Source: CALSMU01 sp965230225 (GTDB taxonomy: Bacteria > Bacteroidota > Bacteroidia > Flavobacteriales_D > Parvicellaceae). From it: 64,000 bases of DNA. Positions 37,066-44,728 of this stretch are shown one piece after another. The stretch lies in contig CBDDKM010000002.1 in the NCBI GenBank assembly GCA_965230225.1, positions 62,001 to 126,000 of the forward strand. Direction: 5' to 3'. The notes beneath the pieces were generated by a model. It saw only the letters and a list, made by a program, of their open reading frames with translations, was not told where the DNA came from and did not search any database. Made by a program: the position numbers and the translations under genes. Position 1 is the first letter of the stretch; each line of letters begins with the position of its first letter.

Positions 37066-40000
37066 TTAGTTGCCTTTTCTTAATACTAATAATGTTCCTT
37101 TATATGGAGGAGAATTCTCCGCATCGTTTAGGTTGATGACGTAATAATAAGTTCCGTCTGTAACAGGTTCTCCCTGATAAGTTGCATCCCATGGATTTCC
37201 GTACCCAATAGAATAAAACAATTGTTGCCCCCAACGGTTATAGATTTCTACAGTAGCATCAGGGTACAACAGATTTACAAACTCAAGCTTCCAAACATCG
37301 TTCTTCCCGTCTCCGTTTGGTGAAATTGCATTTGGAATTAGTGTACTAATTTCTGTAGTTACCGTGTTGATGGTAATGGCAACGCTAGTACTATCCATAC
37401 ACCCAAGAACTCCTGTAACCACTTGAGTTACGATATAAGTACCGTTTTCAAAGTAAATGTTTTCAGGGTCTTGCAAGGTAGATACATTACCATCTCCAAA
37501 AGTCCAGCTATAGCTAACTGAGTTTAACGAAGTATCTATAAAGCTAAATTCCGCTCCAATGTTCAACCCATTAGAGGTATTGTAATAGAATCCTGCCTCT
37601 GGTCTGTCTGGAATATTGACCTCAATTACCGTTGTATCTGTACATCCATTATCGGTTCCAACAATGTGAGTGATATCGAAGTTTCCACTTCCGTTAAACA
37701 GCTGCGAAGGGTCTTCTAATGCAGATGTTCCCTGTCCATCAAAATCATAGAACCAATAATTGATCAAATCATTATTAGTATAAGAACTATCGGTAAAATT
37801 GATGATCACCTGAGAACCACTACAAATAGCATCGTAAGTAAAATGAGCTACCGGAATTTCAAATACCTCAACTGCTTGTACAGCTGTATCAGAACATCCA
37901 ACGTCGTCGGTAACTATTAACTCAACATTATAAATTCCATCATTAGCGTACAGATGAGTATCGTTTTGAGATGATGAAGTTGATGCATCACCAAAATCCC
38001 AATTCCATGAATTAATAGTTCCATACCCATCCAAAGAGAAGTCTGTAAAGGAAGAAGCTACATTCAAGCATTCTTCAGTAAAATTGAAATTAGCAAAAGG
38101 TGGTGCTACAAAATCAATTTGAACTACATCGCTTTCTGCATTACAGTTGGTATTATTGGTGGAAGTTAGTGTTAAGAACACACTTCCAGAGCTAACTTCT
38201 GCAGCAGATGGTGTGTAAGATGCATTTAAATCCTGATCATTAGGAGTAAATGTTCCTGCACCTCCCGACCAAACACCGGTTGTGGTTGGTCCACTTACCA
38301 ATCCTGCCAAATCAACCTCAGAGTCATTGGTACATGCTATTAGGTTTACACCCGCATCAACAGATGGCGAAGGGGTAAACTCTATTACCAGGCTATCCTG
38401 AACAATGGTACAGTTTCCATTATTGGTAGATTCTAAATAAATGGTAATGAACCCTGCATTAACATCCAACGGACTTGGTTGGTAAGTTGTATTTAAGCTC
38501 AAGTTATCCGGAGTAAACAATCCGTTTCCGGTTGTTATCCATTTCCCTGTGGTGGTCGACCCAGCCACAAACCCTGATAAAGAAACATTTGGGTTATTGG
38601 AACAAACCGAAATGGTATCTGCCCCCGCATCAACCGTTGGTGCTCCTGAAATGGTAATGATCATGGTATCTGTTTCCACATTACACGAACCAACACCGGT
38701 AGAAGTAAGAACAAGTGTTACTAACCCCGCAGTGGTATCGGCATTGGATGGCACATAATCAGCATTAAGCGTGGTAGCATTTGGCACAAAGGATCCTGAC
38801 CCCAGTGTGGTCCAAACTCCAGTAGATGCTCCTCCGGTAACACTTCCGTCCAGCGTTACGATGGCATTGTTAGCACATACAGACTGGTCTGCAGAAGCAT
38901 TAACAATTGGCGCAGGATCTACTGTAATGGTTATGGTATCTCTCTTTACAGGACATGGCCCCGTAGAGGTTAATATTAATTCGATTGGACTAACCAAAGT
39001 ATCTAGTGGACTTGGTTCATATACGTTAGTTAAAGAAGTTGACCCGTTTTGAAAAGTTCCAAACCCAGTACCACTCCAATAACCTGTTACTGATCCACCA
39101 CCTACAACTCCGTTTAAGGCTAAAGTTGTATTAGCACAAATTGTAGCATCCGAACCAGCATCCACAAATGGATACGAATTAAATTCAGATAAGTAAGCAT
39201 ATCCACTTCCTTGTCCATCCTCACCACTTAATACTGCTAATCCAAATACATCTCCGGTATTGGTTACTTCGTTATACGAGTTAACAGGCACATCCGCCAA
39301 ATCAAAATATTTAATGGTGGCAACAAATGCCCCTCCAGTTCCAGGAACCACATCAAAATCTGATGCCTGAATTAGAGAAGTGTTACCGTTTAAAGCAAAC
39401 ATTCCTTCAAACCCAGATCTGGTGTATAACAATACCCCAATAGAATCGGAAGCTGTTCTGGTAAATGCAGTAGAATAACGCCCTGCACAATACAAATTAG
39501 GAACCTGCGCTCCACTTAAATTACAACCGTAACCGGAAGCATGCCACACATAAACCGGCTTACTGGCTTGAATATAGTTTAATGTATCTGTTAATACATA
39601 CTCATACGTTTCTCCCCAGTTAATTAGAGTAGAAGTTGTAGTAGAGTTAGTAATATCTATACTTGTTCCATTTTGAGTAGCCATGATGTACACACGGTCT
39701 CCCAACGCATTTCCTTTGTGTAAAATAAAATCCTCTCCAGTATAAGATTCCGAAGTAATTTGATCTCCCATAGAAGAGATACACCCTGAATTACTTAATG
39801 CTCCACTAAACACTGTAACCGAAATAGGTTTATCGGATGACACAATAGAACCTGAAAGAGTGGTTGCAGCAGAAACATTTACATCTCTGGCACTATAGGT
39901 TTCTCCTTCATTAAGAGACACACTATAAGATACATTAGCTACATGACCAACAACATCGGTTCTTGGTGTAATTAATACAGTTGTTCCATTTTCAGTAGCA

Positions 40001-40500
40001 ACAATATCTATAGAAGAAAATGATGCCGGGGTGGTAGAACCATTATCCCACTGATTTTGAAATGGAGTATAGAAATTAGTTCCAAGTCCTTTTTCTCCTT
40101 TTAAAGAAAATAACTCTTTGTTATTGGTAGCATCTAACTCATAAAAAGCAGTAATTTCTGCATCAGAAACGATCTTAAGTCCATTATTGGATACGGTATT
40201 TGCAGCAGGGCTTTCAATACTTGCCAAATATGGAGTTAAGTTAATACTGTCTACATCGTTTGCCGGAATTGATATGGTAATGGGGGTAAACCCTCCATTA
40301 GCCGGCTGAGACACAGTAATATTAGCTGGATCGTTATAAGTTAAAAATCTTAAAAATATTGGATTGTCACCAGCAGAAGCGGAAACTTCTGGAGCTGCAA
40401 ACCAAAATAAGGTATCTTGCTGAGAATAAACACCTAACGGCGCAAACAACGCAAGAACAATAAAGTATCGGAAGATATCACAAAGTTTGTGGCGCAACAT
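37066..40500 (-). CDS. T9SS adhesin: IgGFc-binding-like N-terminus, PKD domains, CHU_C tail (paralogue)
   Basis: An 1144-residue secreted protein and first gene of the five-gene operon running down to 29218. A signal peptide ends near YSQ at residue 27. The IgGFc-binding-like region (DTLFWFAAPEV; VYVWHASGYGCNL) covers about 28-440. Four to five AGxD/TGxW repeats follow to about 820, then three PKD-type domains (NSWNWDFGD, NYWFYDFDG, YSWTFGDGN). The CHU_C tail has SPNGDGKNDVWKLEF, IYNRWGQQLFY and WDATYQGE and ends in LVLRKGN. The arrangement copies the protein at 32334 with clear divergence, indicating an old duplication of an adhesin-SprF pair. Confidence 0.88.
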   Translation of the reverse strand: MLRHKLCDIFRYFIVLALFAPLGVYSQQDTLFWFAAPEVSASAGDNPIFLRFLTYNDPANITVSQPANGGFTPITISIPANDVDSINLTPYLASIESPAANTVSNNGLKIVSDAEITAFYELDATNNKELFSLKGEKGLGTNFYTPFQNQWDNGSTTPASFSSIDIVATENGTTVLITPRTDVVGHVANVSYSVSLNEGETYSARDVNVSAATTLSGSIVSSDKPISVTVFSGALSNSGCISSMGDQITSESYTGEDFILHKGNALGDRVYIMATQNGTSIDITNSTTTSTLINWGETYEYVLTDTLNYIQASKPVYVWHASGYGCNLSGAQVPNLYCAGRYSTAFTRTASDSIGVLLYTRSGFEGMFALNGNTSLIQASDFDVVPGTGGAFVATIKYFDLADVPVNSYNEVTNTGDVFGLAVLSGEDGQGSGYAYLSEFNSYPFVDAGSDATICANTTLALNGVVGGGSVTGYWSGTGFGTFQNGSTSLTNVYEPSPLDTLVSPIELILTSTGPCPVKRDTITITVDPAPIVNASADQSVCANNAIVTLDGSVTGGASTGVWTTLGSGSFVPNATTLNADYVPSNADTTAGLVTLVLTSTGVGSCNVETDTMIITISGAPTVDAGADTISVCSNNPNVSLSGFVAGSTTTGKWITTGNGLFTPDNLSLNTTYQPSPLDVNAGFITIYLESTNNGNCTIVQDSLVIEFTPSPSVDAGVNLIACTNDSEVDLAGLVSGPTTTGVWSGGAGTFTPNDQDLNASYTPSAAEVSSGSVFLTLTSTNNTNCNAESDVVQIDFVAPPFANFNFTEECLNVASSFTDFSLDGYGTINSWNWDFGDASTSSSQNDTHLYANDGIYNVELIVTDDVGCSDTAVQAVEVFEIPVAHFTYDAICSGSQVIINFTDSSYTNNDLINYWFYDFDGQGTSALEDPSQLFNGSGNFDITHIVGTDNGCTDTTVIEVNIPDRPEAGFYYNTSNGLNIGAEFSFIDTSLNSVSYSWTFGDGNVSTLQDPENIYFENGTYIVTQVVTGVLGCMDSTSVAITINTVTTEISTLIPNAISPNGDGKNDVWKLEFVNLLYPDATVEIYNRWGQQLFYSIGYGNPWDATYQGEPVTDGTYYYVINLNDAENSPPYKGTLLVLRKGN

Positions 40501-40575
40501 TTTTTAGGGTTGTAGTGTAAGTTTTATTTAGGACGTGGTTTAATCAAAAAAGGTTGTAGTAGTGTTCGTTGCGGC

Positions 40576-40583
40576 CAAAATTA
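40576..40583 (-). promoter_or_regulatory. Candidate -7 box (TAATTTTG) for the five-gene adhesin operon
   Basis: On the minus strand the bases read TAATTTTG, a TAnnTTTG match about 75 bases upstream of the adhesin start at 40500. It sits in the AT-rich 291-base divergent gap (40501-40791), which otherwise shows no gene or clear structure. No -33 element is seen. Confidence 0.35.
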
Positions 40584-40791
40584 AGGAAAAAAAATATTAA
40601 TTTCCAGTTATTTACGGCATTGTAAACGCATAGTACACGGTATTTTGAACCAAATCCCTTACTAAACAAGGATGTACAAAAAATCAACAAAATATTGTTA
40701 GAAGACTAAAACATGAATTTTTGACAAGAAAAATGACAATTATTGCAAACCTAAATCAATTTACCCATCAACGAACAAACTTCAATTTAAC

Positions 40792-41493
40792 ATGAAAAGC
40801 AATTTTTTTATCTTTTTTGCTGCGTTTTTTCTATTGCTAATTAGCGGTTGTGATGATCAACCGAAAATCCCTGAAAAAATACGTCTTCAAACCGAATCAA
40901 TTCTAAAGGAACAAAATGAACTGGAATTTGACGAACAAGTGGGAAGGATTGAATGGCAAAACGAGATAGACACCATTGCGGATACTACCATTTTTCATTT
41001 CAATGTTGTTTGGAAAACCCTAAAAGGAAAAGATGCTCCTTTTAAATACCGAACCTTATCCCTGGCTGATTCAGTTTACGATGTTCAAAAATACTGGACC
41101 ATATTCAACAATTGGCAATCCATTCTACCGATTGTATATTCACCAAAAAACGAACCGTGGTGGGAAGATCTAGAAAGTAAAGAAGACTTAAAACTTAGCT
41201 ATGACCATACCAAATTAGTAGCTCCTGCTTCTAATTTTGGGAACTACCAACAAACCTACTGGAGCAATGTTAGTTTTAAACTTGGAAACACTACCGTTAT
41301 CTGCGATTCATTAATCTGGAACCCTAAATTAGACTCCATAAGTATACCCGGAACAGTGTCGGTTATTGAAACTAATTTGGAGGGAGACACCATGACCATT
41401 CTTAACGGAAAGGACCTCCGGTCTAACTCGGATTTTTCCAGCTGGAAAATATCGAACCTTACCGGATCATTCTCAAAAGGACCTGAACAATAA
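40792..41493 (+). CDS. Lipoprotein of unknown function
   Basis: A 233-residue protein with an SPII signal peptide; the lipobox is LISGC with Cys20. The mature part is polar, acidic and rich in tryptophan and aspartate, with no transmembrane segment and no motif I recognise. It has a central pair of WNxxLD-like and WKTLKGKDAPF segments that look like a beta-rich fold. It is 106 bases before the redox operon on the same strand. The gap contains two adjacent palindromes, so it may or may not share that operon. Outer-membrane or periplasmic lipid anchoring is the only safe statement. Confidence 0.65.
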   Translation: MKSNFFIFFAAFFLLLISGCDDQPKIPEKIRLQTESILKEQNELEFDEQVGRIEWQNEIDTIADTTIFHFNVVWKTLKGKDAPFKYRTLSLADSVYDVQKYWTIFNNWQSILPIVYSPKNEPWWEDLESKEDLKLSYDHTKLVAPASNFGNYQQTYWSNVSFKLGNTTVICDSLIWNPKLDSISIPGTVSVIETNLEGDTMTILNGKDLRSNSDFSSWKISNLTGSFSKGPEQ

Positions 41494-41537
41494 TCACCTT
41501 ATCCCCTCAATAACAGACAACTAATATTCATTTTTTC

Positions 41538-41565
41538 GTCTTAAGACATGACGAACATCATGTTC
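41538..41565. promoter_or_regulatory. Two adjacent palindromes upstream of the redox operon, candidate operator
   Basis: GTCTTAAGAC at 41538-41547 is a perfect ten-base palindrome, and GAACAT-c-ATGTTC at 41553-41565 is a perfect six-base inverted repeat with one spacer base. They sit 35-60 bases before the ATG at 41600 in a gap with no other features. Spaced dyads of this kind are typical of dimeric regulator sites. The regulator is unknown, and neither matches the FNR (TTGAT-N4-ATCAA) consensus. Confidence 0.4.
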
Positions 41566-41599
41566 ATTCGTTCTTTTTTTAACGAAATTTGTTTGTTCC

Positions 41600-42676
41600 A
41601 TGCTCTATAAACTACTCATACTAACTGCTTTATTCATTACTGCTACCGGAATTTCTTCGTGCCGAAAAAAAGGCTGTACCGATCCTGACTCTGTCAATTA
41701 TGATCCGAATGCTAAAAAAGACGACGGTTCCTGTGCTACCCCAACTCCTTATAATCTGGAGATACCTCCTATCATGCAGCAATACCTCCCACCGCCTTAT
41801 CTAGACCCAGATAACCCATTAACCGAAGAAGGTGTTGAGTTGGGAAGAAAATTATTTTATGACGACATTGTTGATGGAACAAGTGGAGCAACTCCTAAAA
41901 GCTGTGGTTTATGCCACCGACAGGAAACAGCATTTGGTTCTGCTCCATCTGCCACTCCATTAATGAACCTGGCGTGGGCAGATCAATATAAATGGAACGG
42001 AAAAGTAAAAGGATCTACCGAGGACTTAATGGTTTTTGAAATGGAGGTATTTATGAATACCGATGTTAACCGACTGAATGAGCACCCCGAATACCCTGAG
42101 CTTTTCAGAAAAGCCTTTGGAGTTAAGAAAATTACTCAAAAGCATGTAGAGTATGCTATGGCACAATTCTTTAGGACATTGATGTCTGGCAACTCTAAGT
42201 TCGATAGGTATTTATTAGGCCAAGAAACCCTTACCCCAGAAGAACTAAGTGGGTTTGATATATTTATGGACGAATCCGGTGGAGATTGCTTCCATTGCCA
42301 TGGAGACCCAACTAACCCGTTATGGACTGATAATAGTTTCCACAACAACGGGCTTGATACCAGCCCGGACAATGGACTGGCAGGAGTAACCGGAGATCCT
42401 AACGACATTGGAAAATTCAAAACTCCCACTCTCAGAAACTTAGCCTTTACCGCTCCCTATATGCATGACGAAAGGTTCAACACTCTTGAAGAGGTAATTA
42501 TGCACTACAGCATCGGGCTGCAATCTTCTCCCACCATTGATCCACTGATGAAAAATGTAGATCAGGGAGGGGTACAATTATCACCACAAGAAATTAACGA
42601 TCTAAAAGCATTCCTACTTACCCTAACGGATAGCAGTTTTATTGAGAACCCTAATTTTTCTAATCCTTTCGAATGA
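41600..42676 (+). CDS. Di-haem cytochrome c peroxidase / MauG-family lipoprotein with a flavinylation-like motif
   Basis: A 358-residue SPII lipoprotein (Cys21 in GISSC), followed by an Asp/Asn-rich TDPDSVNYDPNAKKDDGSC segment common in Bacteroidota exported proteins. The catalytic part has two haem c sites, C102-GL-C105-H106 and C230-FH-C233-H234, plus TLRNLAFTAPYMHDERF near residue 280, as in bacterial cytochrome c peroxidases. Family members reduce peroxide or oxidise protein cofactors. Unusually, D92-GTSGA-T98, just before the first haem site, fits DxxSGAT, the target of ApbE flavin transferases, and an ApbE fusion is encoded two genes downstream. The gene starts a chain of five overlapping genes. 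Confidence 0.85.
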   Translation: MLYKLLILTALFITATGISSCRKKGCTDPDSVNYDPNAKKDDGSCATPTPYNLEIPPIMQQYLPPPYLDPDNPLTEEGVELGRKLFYDDIVDGTSGATPKSCGLCHRQETAFGSAPSATPLMNLAWADQYKWNGKVKGSTEDLMVFEMEVFMNTDVNRLNEHPEYPELFRKAFGVKKITQKHVEYAMAQFFRTLMSGNSKFDRYLLGQETLTPEELSGFDIFMDESGGDCFHCHGDPTNPLWTDNSFHNNGLDTSPDNGLAGVTGDPNDIGKFKTPTLRNLAFTAPYMHDERFNTLEEVIMHYSIGLQSSPTIDPLMKNVDQGGVQLSPQEINDLKAFLLTLTDSSFIENPNFSNPFE

Positions 42677-43131
42677 TGGATAGAAAAGAGTTTATACAAA
42701 AAGTAGGAATTGGTGCTGCAGTGGCTCTAACTATAGGGTGTTGCGGAGCTTGCACCAAAATGGCTAATCCAGATCCACCTGTAGACTCCATTGATGAGCC
42801 GGAACCAGAACCAGTTGATTTCACTTTAGACCTTACCGAACCTTCTAATGCTGCTCTTCAAAACAATGGAGGATATGTAATTATAGACAATAAACATGTG
42901 GTTGGAAGAGATAACTCCGGGCAATATTGGGCATGTACCAGGTTATGTAGTGACCAAAACCTATACGGAATAGTATGGGGAGCTACCGAAAATGAATGGG
43001 TATGTACCGAACACAATGCCACATTCGATACCTTAGGAAATGGGACCACCACCTATAACAATTTGGGAGTAAAAGGTATTAGAACTTACAACACCCAACT
43101 TAACGGTAACCTGCTTCATGTATACTCATGA
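42673..43131 (+). CDS. Rieske-like lipoprotein with an altered cluster-ligand set
   Basis: A 152-residue protein that overlaps the peroxidase gene by four bases. It begins MMDRKEFIQKVGIGAA and ends its signal at a lipobox around Cys23 (TIGCC), as in exported Bacteroidota Rieske lipoproteins. In the ferredoxin-like fold the expected ligands are CxH and CxxH. The second is intact (C111-TE-H114), but the first reads C88-T-R90, so a histidine is replaced by arginine. Cys92 lies two residues after Arg90. Three cysteines and one histidine remain. Either the [2Fe-2S] cluster is bound in a different way or it has been lost. It probably passes electrons between the periplasmic redox partners encoded here. 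Confidence 0.7.
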   Translation: MMDRKEFIQKVGIGAAVALTIGCCGACTKMANPDPPVDSIDEPEPEPVDFTLDLTEPSNAALQNNGGYVIIDNKHVVGRDNSGQYWACTRLCSDQNLYGIVWGATENEWVCTEHNATFDTLGNGTTTYNNLGVKGIRTYNTQLNGNLLHVYS

Positions 43132-44525
43132 AAAAATGGATTTCCATAGCATTTTTTATTGGCCTACTTCAGGTTTCCTGGGGACAGAATTGGTTAACTG
43201 ACTTTAACCTTGCCATAGATCAAGCCAAAGAAAAGAACCTCCCGATTCTGATCTATTTTTCTGGGTCAGACTGGTGCGCACCATGCATCAAATTATCCAA
43301 AACAGTTTTTGAAACTAACGAGTTCGAAACCTTTAGTAAGGACAGTTTGATTTTACTCAAAGTAGATTTCCCTAAAAGAAAATCCAATCAGCCACCTCCC
43401 GAAGAACTAGTAAAAAGAGAGTTACTGGCCGAAACTTTTAATCCAAGTGGAGCATTTCCTTCTGTTGTTATCATCGACCATAATGAAAACGTTATCGCTA
43501 AAACCGAATATCGCCATTCTACCGCTAAAGAATACATTCTGCACCTAAAATCATTACTACAGAATTACCCTTATTCCAAGGAGTCCACAGGTAAAGTACA
43601 CAAAGAAGAGTTGCTTCTGATGGGTTCCAGGTTTGAATTGGCCGCCATCCACCAAAACAAAAAGCTAGCTCAAGAAGCCTTGCAAAAAGCAATTAAAGAA
43701 ATTGAAAGAATTGAATCACTCATTTCCTCCTGGAACCCAACATCCGAAACTTCTTTGATTAATCAAAATGCTGGAATTAAACCAGTACAGGTTAGTACTG
43801 AACTCTACCAACTGATTAAAAGAAGCTTAAAGGTAAGCCAGCTCACCAATGGTGCTTTTGATATCAGCTTTGCTTCGATCTCTCCTTTATGGAAGTTTGA
43901 TGAAACTCAAAAACAATTACCAGATTCAATGGCCATTGCCGAATCAGTTCAACTCATCGACTTCAACAATATTGTACTAAATGATTCTACTCAAACGGTT
44001 TACCTGAAAGAAAAAGGAATGCGAATAGGGTTTGGAGCCATAGGTAAAGGTTATGCGGCCAATAAGGCTAAACAAACAATGGTGGAATTAGGAATTGAAA
44101 ACGGCATGATTAACGCCGGAGGAGATTTGATTGCCTGGGGAGATAAAGAAACGGGAGAAAACTGGAAAATAGGTATTGCAGACCCCACTAAAGAAAAGGA
44201 ATACATTTCGTGGCTGGTGGCAAACAACAGTGCTATTGTAACTTCCGGAGACTACGAAAAGTTCGTTGTTATTGACGGCATTAGGTATGCTCACATCATC
44301 GACCCCAGAACCGGTTACCCCACTACAGGAATTAAGAGCGTAACCATTGTTTGCCCGGATGCTGAACTGGCAGATGCTCTGGCCACGGCCGTTTTTGTAA
44401 TGGGAGAAAAGAAAGGGCTCTCTCTCATTAACCAAATGAAACAAATTGAATGCCTCATCATTAACGATCGTAACGAAATGATTACTTCTGAGGGAATGGA
44501 ACTCATTAAAACCAATGGCTTATGA
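43128..44525 (+). CDS. Exported thioredoxin-ApbE (FMN transferase) fusion
   Basis: A 465-residue protein with a signal peptide (cleavage near Gly19-Gln20). Residues about 22-145 are a thioredoxin-fold domain with the active pair Cys50-Cys53 in DWCAPC. Residues about 165-460 are an ApbE-type flavin transferase: FGAIGKGYAANKA (FAD-binding region), INAGGDLIAWG, HIIDPRTGYPTTG and the metal-binding ADALATAVF. ApbE enzymes attach FMN from FAD to Thr or Ser in DxxSGAT sequences of exported proteins. The fusion and the ATGA overlap with the Rieske-like gene point to one extracytoplasmic redox maturation unit. A candidate substrate motif occurs in the peroxidase at 41600. Confidence 0.85.
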   Translation: MKKWISIAFFIGLLQVSWGQNWLTDFNLAIDQAKEKNLPILIYFSGSDWCAPCIKLSKTVFETNEFETFSKDSLILLKVDFPKRKSNQPPPEELVKRELLAETFNPSGAFPSVVIIDHNENVIAKTEYRHSTAKEYILHLKSLLQNYPYSKESTGKVHKEELLLMGSRFELAAIHQNKKLAQEALQKAIKEIERIESLISSWNPTSETSLINQNAGIKPVQVSTELYQLIKRSLKVSQLTNGAFDISFASISPLWKFDETQKQLPDSMAIAESVQLIDFNNIVLNDSTQTVYLKEKGMRIGFGAIGKGYAANKAKQTMVELGIENGMINAGGDLIAWGDKETGENWKIGIADPTKEKEYISWLVANNSAIVTSGDYEKFVVIDGIRYAHIIDPRTGYPTTGIKSVTIVCPDAELADALATAVFVMGEKKGLSLINQMKQIECLIINDRNEMITSEGMELIKTNGL

Positions 44526-44728
44526 GACTAGTATTTTTCACCATCGTCTGTTTAGCCTTTATGAGCTGTGAAGTAGTAAAACCTTACCAAAAGGTTTTCC
44601 TCAATGACGAAGATATGAAGGAGGGAAAACGACTTACGGATGATTGCGAAACGGCCTTTGAAACTTATCGGGAAGGAGCATCTGGCGGAGGAAGCGAAAA
44701 CATTGGAGGAGGATGCGGATGCAATTAA
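44522..44728 (+). CDS. DUF4266 mini-lipoprotein with a GGGCGCN tail
   Basis: A 68-residue protein that overlaps the ApbE fusion by four bases. It has an SPII signal (lipobox FMSC, Cys16), a short body, and a tail YREGASGGG...GGGCGCN. Glycine-rich ends with a Cys-Gly-Cys pair are the mark of DUF4266, a family I recall mainly beside ApbE, thioredoxin-like and DUF3570 genes. The function is unknown. EGASGGG resembles the flavinylation motif DxxSGAT but lacks the acceptor threonine. The paired cysteines could bind metal or form a redox disulfide handled by the fused thioredoxin domain. The stop lies inside the start region of the DUF3570 gene. Confidence 0.8.
   Translation: MRLVFFTIVCLAFMSCEVVKPYQKVFLNDEDMKEGKRLTDDCETAFETYREGASGGGSENIGGGCGCN

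Noticed and set aside
41553..41565. LexA (SOS) box upstream of the redox operon
   Set aside because: GAAC and GTTC are separated by five bases rather than the four of the Gram-positive LexA site, and no DNA-repair gene is nearby.
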